Shown here one piece after another: positions 6,403 to 10,940 of a stretch of DNA of 10,940 nt (its first letter is position 1; every line of letters begins with the position of its first letter). Where the stretch lies: contig SYDD01000023.1 in the NCBI GenBank assembly GCA_005786775.1, positions 1 to 10,940 on the forward strand. Direction: 5' to 3'. The position numbers were made by a program, and so were the translations under genes. Under the pieces are notes generated by a model. It did no database searches, was not told where the DNA came from, and saw nothing but the letters and a program-made list of their open reading frames with translations. Source of the DNA: Opitutaceae bacterium. GTDB taxonomy: Bacteria > Verrucomicrobiota > Verrucomicrobiia > Opitutales > Opitutaceae.

Positions 6403-7455
6403 ATGACCTTGTCCCGCCTGCTTGCCGCCCTGCTCCTGCCGGTCTTCGCCGGTTTCCCGTGCGCCCGCGCCGCCGCGCCGGCCAACCCGGTCTTTCAGGG
6501 CCGGATCGAGCGGCTGGATCCCGCCCTCGATGCCTTGCTGGCGCCGGGGACCGCGATCGAGGTCCTCGCCGAGGGGTTCAACTGGTCCGAGGGCCCAGTC
6601 TGGTTCGAGGGGGCGCTGCTGTTCTCGGATGTCCCGGAAAACGTGATCCTGCGCTGGGCGCCCGGTCGCCGGGAGGCGGAGGTGTTCCTGCGCCCCAGCG
6701 GACTCCTGACGCCGATGCCCGGATTTCGCGAGCCCGGCAGCAACGGCCTCGCCCGCGACGCGCAGGGCCGCCTCCTCGTCTGCCAGCACGGCGAGCGCCG
6801 CGTCGCGCGGTACGAGGCGGGCCGCTGGGTGACCTTGGCCGACCGCCATGGTGGCCGCCGGTTCAACAGCCCCAACGACCTCGCGCTGCGCCGCAACGGC
6901 GACATCTACTTCACCGACCCGCCCTACGGGCTCGAGAAGCTCAACGAGTCCCCGCTCAAGGAGCAGCCGCACAATGGCGTCTACCGGGTGGAACCCTCCG
7001 GTCGCGTGACCCTGCTTACCGCCACTCTGAGTTTCCCCAATGGCATTGGCTTCTCGCCAGACGAGCGCCGCCTCTACGTCGCCGTGAGCGACGGGCGGGC
7101 GCCGCGCGTCGTGGCCTATGACGTGGCCGCGGACGGCACTCTCGCTGGCGAACGGGTTTTTTTCGACGCGCTACCGCTGCGGCAGCCCGGCGTCCGCGGC
7201 TCCTGCGACGGGCTGAAGGTCGACGACCGCGGCAACGTCTGGGCCACCGGTCCCGGCGGCGTGCTGGTGCTCTCCCCGGAAGGGAAGCTCCTGGGCCGGA
7301 TCCTCACGGGCCAGGCGACCGGCAACTGCGCGTGGGGGGACGACGGCGGCACGCTGTACATCACCGCCGATATGTTCCTCGTGCGCGTACGCACGCTCGT
7401 CCGCGGCGCGGGTCCCGCGTGGGCTCAGACCACGCCTGCTTCCCGGAAGCTGTAG
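6403..7455 (+). CDS. Secreted SMP-30/gluconolactonase/LRE family protein
   Basis: The 350-residue product is a six-bladed beta-propeller of the SMP-30/gluconolactonase family, whose members are metal-dependent lactonases hydrolysing sugar lactones to sugar acids. The likely divalent-metal ligands are present: E63 in SEGPVW, N158 in NSPNDL, N213 in FPNGIGFSPDE and D269 in CDGLKVDDRGNVW. Other typical stretches are FSDVPENVILRW and GDIYFTDPPYGL. The N-terminus, MTLSRLLAALLLPVFAGF, looks like a Sec signal peptide with cleavage near residues 23-25, so the enzyme is probably periplasmic. The Cys at 20 does not sit in a good lipobox. The ATG at 6403 was chosen because it starts the signal peptide; the longer open frame overlaps the Nudix gene. 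It begins 79 bases after the Nudix stop. Its last 31 bases overlap the 3' end of radC on the other strand. The exact substrate is unknown. Confidence 0.92.
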   Translation: MTLSRLLAALLLPVFAGFPCARAAAPANPVFQGRIERLDPALDALLAPGTAIEVLAEGFNWSEGPVWFEGALLFSDVPENVILRWAPGRREAEVFLRPSGLLTPMPGFREPGSNGLARDAQGRLLVCQHGERRVARYEAGRWVTLADRHGGRRFNSPNDLALRRNGDIYFTDPPYGLEKLNESPLKEQPHNGVYRVEPSGRVTLLTATLSFPNGIGFSPDERRLYVAVSDGRAPRVVAYDVAADGTLAGERVFFDALPLRQPGVRGSCDGLKVDDRGNVWATGPGGVLVLSPEGKLLGRILTGQATGNCAWGDDGGTLYITADMFLVRVRTLVRGAGPAWAQTTPASRKL

Positions 7456-8120
7456 TAGCCCTTGCCCAGCGGATCGGCCCCGGGCCGGCCGAGGATCACG
7501 TGGTCGAGCAGCGCGATGTCGAGCGTGCGGCCCGAGTCGCGGAGGAGGCGGGTGACCTGTACGTCGGGCGCGCTCGGCGCGGGGTCGCCGCTGGGGTGGT
7601 TGTGCGCGCAGATGATCGCGGAGGCGCCCTCGCGCACCGCGAGGCCGAACACCTCGCGCGGGTGAGCGAGGGTGGCGTGGGCCGTGCCCGAGGTGAGTTC
7701 CACGCGCCGCAGCAGGCGGTGCCGGCGGTTCAGGCAGAGCACCCAGAATTTTTCCACCTCGAGGCCGGTGGCGAGGGGCAGCAGGTAGTCACGGACCTGG
7801 CCGGGTTGGTCGAGCAACGGCGCCTCCCCTTGGGCGGTCTGCAGCAGGCGGCGGGAGATTTCGACCGTGGCTACCAGCTGAAGAGATTTCACCGGGCCCA
7901 GCCCGCGCAGCCGCCGGAAATCTCCCAGGCGCCACCGGGCAAGGCCCGGCAGCGAGCCCGCCTCGGTCAGCACGCGGCGGGCGAGCGCGAGCACATCTTC
8001 GCCGCGGCAGCCGTGGCGCAAGAGCACCGCTAGGAGCTCGGAGTCGCTCAGCGCGGCAGGGCCGGCGCGGGCGAGACGCTCACGGGGCAGGTCGGCGCGG
8101 GGCGGGGCGGGCGGAGGCAT
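7425..8120 (-). CDS. radC: RadC family JAMM/MPN-domain protein (UPF0758)
   Basis: The 231-residue product has the two parts of the RadC family. The N-terminal part has PRERLARAGPAALSDSELLA and a helix-hairpin-helix element, LRGLGPVKS, at 71-79, a fold that often contacts DNA. The C-terminal JAMM metalloprotease-like domain has HNHPSGDPAPSAPD at 173-186, keeping the zinc ligands H173, H175 and D186. Despite its name, the family has no established role in DNA repair; the link came from a mis-assigned mutant. A TTG at 8129 could start the frame, but the ATG at 8120 has GAGG nine bases before it, the best Shine-Dalgarno sequence in the window, and was chosen. It lies 63 bases after surA on the same strand and may be the last gene of an mfd-surA-radC transcript. 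Its final 31 bases overlap the SMP-30 gene tail to tail. Confidence 0.95.
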   Translation of the reverse strand: MPPPAPPRADLPRERLARAGPAALSDSELLAVLLRHGCRGEDVLALARRVLTEAGSLPGLARWRLGDFRRLRGLGPVKSLQLVATVEISRRLLQTAQGEAPLLDQPGQVRDYLLPLATGLEVEKFWVLCLNRRHRLLRRVELTSGTAHATLAHPREVFGLAVREGASAIICAHNHPSGDPAPSAPDVQVTRLLRDSGRTLDIALLDHVILGRPGADPLGKGYYSFREAGVV

Positions 8121-8183
8121 CGGCCCCAACCTCGGGCGCGCGCGAACCGGCGGCCAGCCGGGGGCGGGCCCGAAACCGGGGAC

Positions 8184-9203
8184 TCAGTAGTACTTGACGA
8201 AGCCGTTCCGGCGAAGGCGCTCCAGCCAGCGTTCCTGGCTCGTGCGGCTCATCTGCTGGATCAGGACGCGCTCGATCTGGTCGCGGACCTCGTCGATCGG
8301 CTGGATGCCGGCGAAGCGGCGATCCTCGGCGTACAGGATGAAGGCACCCTCGGGCAGCAGGATCGGATCGGAGGCCTCGCCCTTTTTCAGGGCAAAGGCG
8401 ACGTCGCTGAATTCCTTGCGGAAGTCGGAGCGCTTGAGCCAACCCCAGTCGCCGCCCTTGCTGCGCTTGAGGTCTTTGGAGAACTGACGGGCGAGGTCCT
8501 CGAACTTCTCGCCGCCCTTCTGGCGGGCGACGATCCCGCGCCCCTGATCCAGCAGCGTGGTGTCCGTCTCGGCCTCGGTGCGCGTGATCTGGATCAGGCG
8601 CAGGTGCACCTCGTCCTCGCGGTAAAAGCGGTCCTTGTTCTCGTTGTAGTAGGTCTCGATCCGCACCGGGCTCACCACGCTCTGCGACTTGCGCTGCTGG
8701 CCCTGCATGTAGCTGAAGATGATGTTCTCCTCGATCTCCTTGCGGTAGTCGCGGATCGTCTGGCCTTTGGCGCGGAGATAGGCGAGAAACTTGGAACGGT
8801 CGCCCTCGAACCGCTCGGCGATCTCATCCGCCATCGCGTTGTCGATGTACTGGACCGGGATCTGGCGCTTCTCGTCTTTGCGGAACTCCTTCACGATTAG
8901 GACGCGGTCGATCAGGTCCTGGATGGCGCTGTCCTGCAGCTGCTCGAGCCGCTCCTGGAATTCTTTCTCGTTGCGCGCCTCGTTGCGGAGCTGCGGGAGC
9001 AGGGGTCCGATGTACTGCATCACGTCGGCGACGGTGATGATCTTCTCCTCGGCCACCGCCACTATCCCGTTGGCGAAGCGGAGGTTAAGGTTCTGAGCGA
9101 CCGGGTCGGAAGCGGGGCTGGCCGGGGCGGTCCCCTGGGCGGGGAGCGAGGCGACCGGCGCGGCGGCGAGAAGCAGGCAGGCGAGGCGGCGGCGGAACGT
9201 CAT
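8184..9203 (-). CDS. surA: SurA-type periplasmic chaperone / parvulin peptidyl-prolyl isomerase
   Basis: SurA-like proteins escort unfolded outer-membrane proteins across the periplasm and may isomerise proline bonds. The 339-residue product starts with a Sec signal peptide (MTFRRRLACLLLAAAPVASL, probable cleavage after LPAQG or just before) and an Ala/Pro/Ser linker. A SurA-N-like helical chaperone region follows at about 40-190 (FANGIVAVAEEKIITVADV, LIDRVLIVKEF), then one parvulin domain at about 197-297 (EVHLRLIQI, KFEDLARQFSKD, GGDWGWLKRSDF, PEGAFILYAEDRR), and a C-terminal helix that in SurA packs back on the chaperone core. E. coli SurA has two parvulin domains in 428 residues; this has one, so PrsA/PpiD-like naming is possible. 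The ATG at 9203 overlaps the mfd stop as ATGA, which implies coupled translation; the frame is open further upstream, but only within mfd. Confidence 0.9.
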   Translation of the reverse strand: MTFRRRLACLLLAAAPVASLPAQGTAPASPASDPVAQNLNLRFANGIVAVAEEKIITVADVMQYIGPLLPQLRNEARNEKEFQERLEQLQDSAIQDLIDRVLIVKEFRKDEKRQIPVQYIDNAMADEIAERFEGDRSKFLAYLRAKGQTIRDYRKEIEENIIFSYMQGQQRKSQSVVSPVRIETYYNENKDRFYREDEVHLRLIQITRTEAETDTTLLDQGRGIVARQKGGEKFEDLARQFSKDLKRSKGGDWGWLKRSDFRKEFSDVAFALKKGEASDPILLPEGAFILYAEDRRFAGIQPIDEVRDQIERVLIQQMSRTSQERWLERLRRNGFVKYY

Positions 9204-10940
9204 GACGGCGGCAGTTGTTCGAGGAACGCGGAGATTTCGCGCAAACGTAGGAGGGGCTTCGGGGCGGTCAACCTTGGAAACCGCGCGCCCACCTGCACCC
9301 AGTCGTCGTGGCTTCCCGCTCGGCGCAGGCATTTCAGGCGGCCCGCGTCGGTCTCGACGGATAATACACCCTTCTGCTCGGCGCGCACCCTTATCTCCGT
9401 GACCAGCAGCAGCGCCTTCACCTCATCGCCGAAGCGGCCGAAGCGGTCCCGCAGGTCGGCCTCGATCTGTTTGAGTGCCGGGAGCGAGTCGGCGAGGGCG
9501 AGCTTGCGGTAGAAATCGATCCGCAGCCGCGTCTCGGTCACGTAGGCGACGGGCAGCCGGGCTTGGATGACGGCGACCTCTGCCGCCCCGTCGTCCTCGG
9601 CGTCGCGCAGCGCCGTGTAGCCGTCCACGTGGCGCCGGGCGACCCGAGCCTCCGGCTGGCCCTCGCCGACGAACACGAAGTCGAGCTTCACGTTCGCGCG
9701 CACGGCGGCCGCGGTGCGGTCGCCCTTGAGCCGCGCAACGGACTGGCGCAGGAGCTGGCAATACAGCTCGAAGCCGACTCCGACGATGTGTCCACTTTGC
9801 TCGGACCCGAGAAGGTTGCCTGCCCCGCGCAGCTCGAGGTCACGCATCGCGATACGGAATCCGGCCCCGAGCTGGTTGTGCTGGCGCATCGCGGTCAGCC
9901 GCTGGCGGGCGATCTCCAGCAGCCGCGTGTGCCGGTGCAACAGGAGGTAGGCGTAGGCCTGGTGCCGGAACCGACCCACTCGGCCGCGCAACTGGTAGAG
10001 CTGTGAAAGCCCGAAGCGGTCGGCCCCCTCAATGATGATCGTGTTGCTATTGGGAATATCCAGCCCGCTCTCGATGATGGTCGTAGCTAGCAGCACCTGG
10101 TACCGCCCGGCGACGAACTCCGTCATCACCCGCTCCAGCTCCGTCGCCTCCATCTGCCCGTGGCCTACTCCGATCGCGACGCCCGGCAGCAGCTGGCGCA
10201 GCCGCGTGGCGACCAGCTCGATCGTCTGCACGCGGTTATGGAGATAAAACACCTGCCCTCCACGGCGTAGCTCGAACTGGATCGCGTCGACTACGACCTG
10301 CTCGTCGTAGGTCTTCACGATCGTCTGGATCGGGTGGCGGTTGACCGGAGGGGTCTCGATCACGCTCAGGTCCCGCGCCCCCGTCAGCGCCATATAGAGG
10401 GTGCGCGGGATCGGGGTCGCGCTCATCGAAAGGACGTCGACGGTCGCGCGCAGGCGCTTGAGGGCTTCTTTGTGCTTCACCCCGAAGCGCTGCTCTTCGT
10501 CGACCACGACGAGGCCCAGCTCACGAAAGACGACGTCCCCCTGGAGCAGCCGGTGGGTGCCGATCAGGATGTCCACCTGGCCCGCCGCCGCCGCCGCGAG
10601 CACCTGCCGCGTTTCGGCCCGCGAACGGAAGCGGCTGAGCATCTCGACCGCCACCGGATAACCGGCCATTCGCTCGCGGAAGGTGTTTAGATGCTGCTGG
10701 GCGAGGATCGTGGTCGGCACCAGCAGGGCCACCTGCCGCCCGGCCTGCACGGCCTTGAACGCGGCGCGGATGGCGACCTCGGTCTTGCCGAAACCGACGT
10801 CACCGCACACCAATCGGTCCATGGGAAACGGTCGTTCCATGTCGGATTTGGTGTCCTCGATGGCTTTCTTCTGATCGGGCGTCTCGACGAACGGGAACGC
10901 CTGCTCCATCTCGTATTGCCACGGCGTGTCGGAACCGAAC
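9200..10940 (-). CDS. mfd: Transcription-repair coupling factor (C-terminal part, runs off the window)
   Basis: Mfd is a DNA translocase that pushes RNA polymerase off at lesions and recruits UvrA for nucleotide excision repair. The visible 579 residues are its C-terminal half and lack a start codon within the window: the frame is open to the right edge, where the first residues read FGSDTPWQYE. The RecG-like helicase motifs are all there: TPDQ with GDVGFGKT (Walker A, visible residues 46-53), DEEQRFG (from about 147), SMSATPIPRT (171-180), and later ATTIIESGLDIPNSNTII and QLYQLRGRVGR (motifs V and VI). The C-terminal TRCF domain follows (from about KLDFVFVGEG to the end). The N-terminal UvrB-like and RNA-polymerase-binding regions lie outside the window. 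The stop TGA overlaps the surA ATG by two bases. Confidence 0.97.
   Translation of the reverse strand, partial: FGSDTPWQYEMEQAFPFVETPDQKKAIEDTKSDMERPFPMDRLVCGDVGFGKTEVAIRAAFKAVQAGRQVALLVPTTILAQQHLNTFRERMAGYPVAVEMLSRFRSRAETRQVLAAAAAGQVDILIGTHRLLQGDVVFRELGLVVVDEEQRFGVKHKEALKRLRATVDVLSMSATPIPRTLYMALTGARDLSVIETPPVNRHPIQTIVKTYDEQVVVDAIQFELRRGGQVFYLHNRVQTIELVATRLRQLLPGVAIGVGHGQMEATELERVMTEFVAGRYQVLLATTIIESGLDIPNSNTIIIEGADRFGLSQLYQLRGRVGRFRHQAYAYLLLHRHTRLLEIARQRLTAMRQHNQLGAGFRIAMRDLELRGAGNLLGSEQSGHIVGVGFELYCQLLRQSVARLKGDRTAAAVRANVKLDFVFVGEGQPEARVARRHVDGYTALRDAEDDGAAEVAVIQARLPVAYVTETRLRIDFYRKLALADSLPALKQIEADLRDRFGRFGDEVKALLLVTEIRVRAEQKGVLSVETDAGRLKCLRRAGSHDDWVQVGARFPRLTAPKPLLRLREISAFLEQLPPS

Noticed and set aside
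5580..6485. 301-codon minus-strand ORF across the Nudix gene.
   Set aside because: Low-complexity Arg/Ala/Gly composition, no recognisable domain, and fully antisense to a gene with a clear Nudix box.
6256..6972. 238-codon minus-strand ORF antisense to the SMP-30 gene.
   Set aside because: No domain signatures; explained by high GC suppressing stop codons opposite a real gene.
7332..8033. 233-codon plus-strand ORF antisense to radC.
   Set aside because: The minus strand carries RadC with an intact JAMM motif; the plus-strand product resembles nothing known.
8147..8172. Small GC-rich hairpins between surA and radC (CCGGC/GCCGG with a 5-base loop, and CGGGCCCG), considered as a terminator.
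   Set aside because: Stems are short, no T-run follows, and such matches are frequent in DNA this GC-rich.

Overview
The window is GC-rich bacterial chromosome, roughly two thirds G+C with a strong preference for G or C at third codon positions. It is filled almost end to end with conserved housekeeping genes. A secreted SurA-type chaperone implies an outer membrane, so a Gram-negative-type cell. The overall flavour (GC-rich, few Shine-Dalgarno sequences, gene set) would fit a member of the Verrucomicrobia such as the Opitutaceae, but that placement is an impression from protein style and cannot be proven from the window alone. I see no insertion sequences, CRISPR arrays, rRNA or tRNA genes, or phage genes.

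Layout. (1) Positions 28-1125, minus strand: aroC (chorismate synthase). (2) 1126-1528: a 403-base gap whose only candidate gene is a small one-helix membrane protein on the plus strand (1289-1486). (3) 1529-5116, minus strand, read right to left: gluQ, queA, a small TPR protein, accA. gluQ and queA both act on the queuosine modification of tRNA. (4) 5180-7455, plus strand: a LOG-family nucleotide hydrolase, a Nudix hydrolase 4 bases after it, and a secreted SMP-30/gluconolactonase-like protein 79 bases further on. (5) 7425-10940, minus strand, read right to left: mfd (runs off the right edge), surA and radC. mfd and surA share an ATGA stop/start overlap.

The genes fall into unrelated core functions: aromatic amino acid precursor synthesis (aroC), fatty acid synthesis (accA), tRNA modification (queA, gluQ), nucleotide clean-up (LOG, Nudix), outer-membrane protein folding (surA), transcription-coupled repair (mfd) and a RadC/JAMM protein of uncertain role. 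Gene borders are tight: the SMP-30 and radC genes overlap tail to tail by 31 bases, and gluQ and the LOG gene start back to back 63 bases apart.

I found no convincing evidence of a new multi-gene system. The least expected structural signal is a 24-base sequence at the 3' end of gluQ, including its stop codon, that matches the gluQ 5' flank in two collinear blocks of 11 and 13 bases. It looks like a scar of duplication and deletion around that gene.
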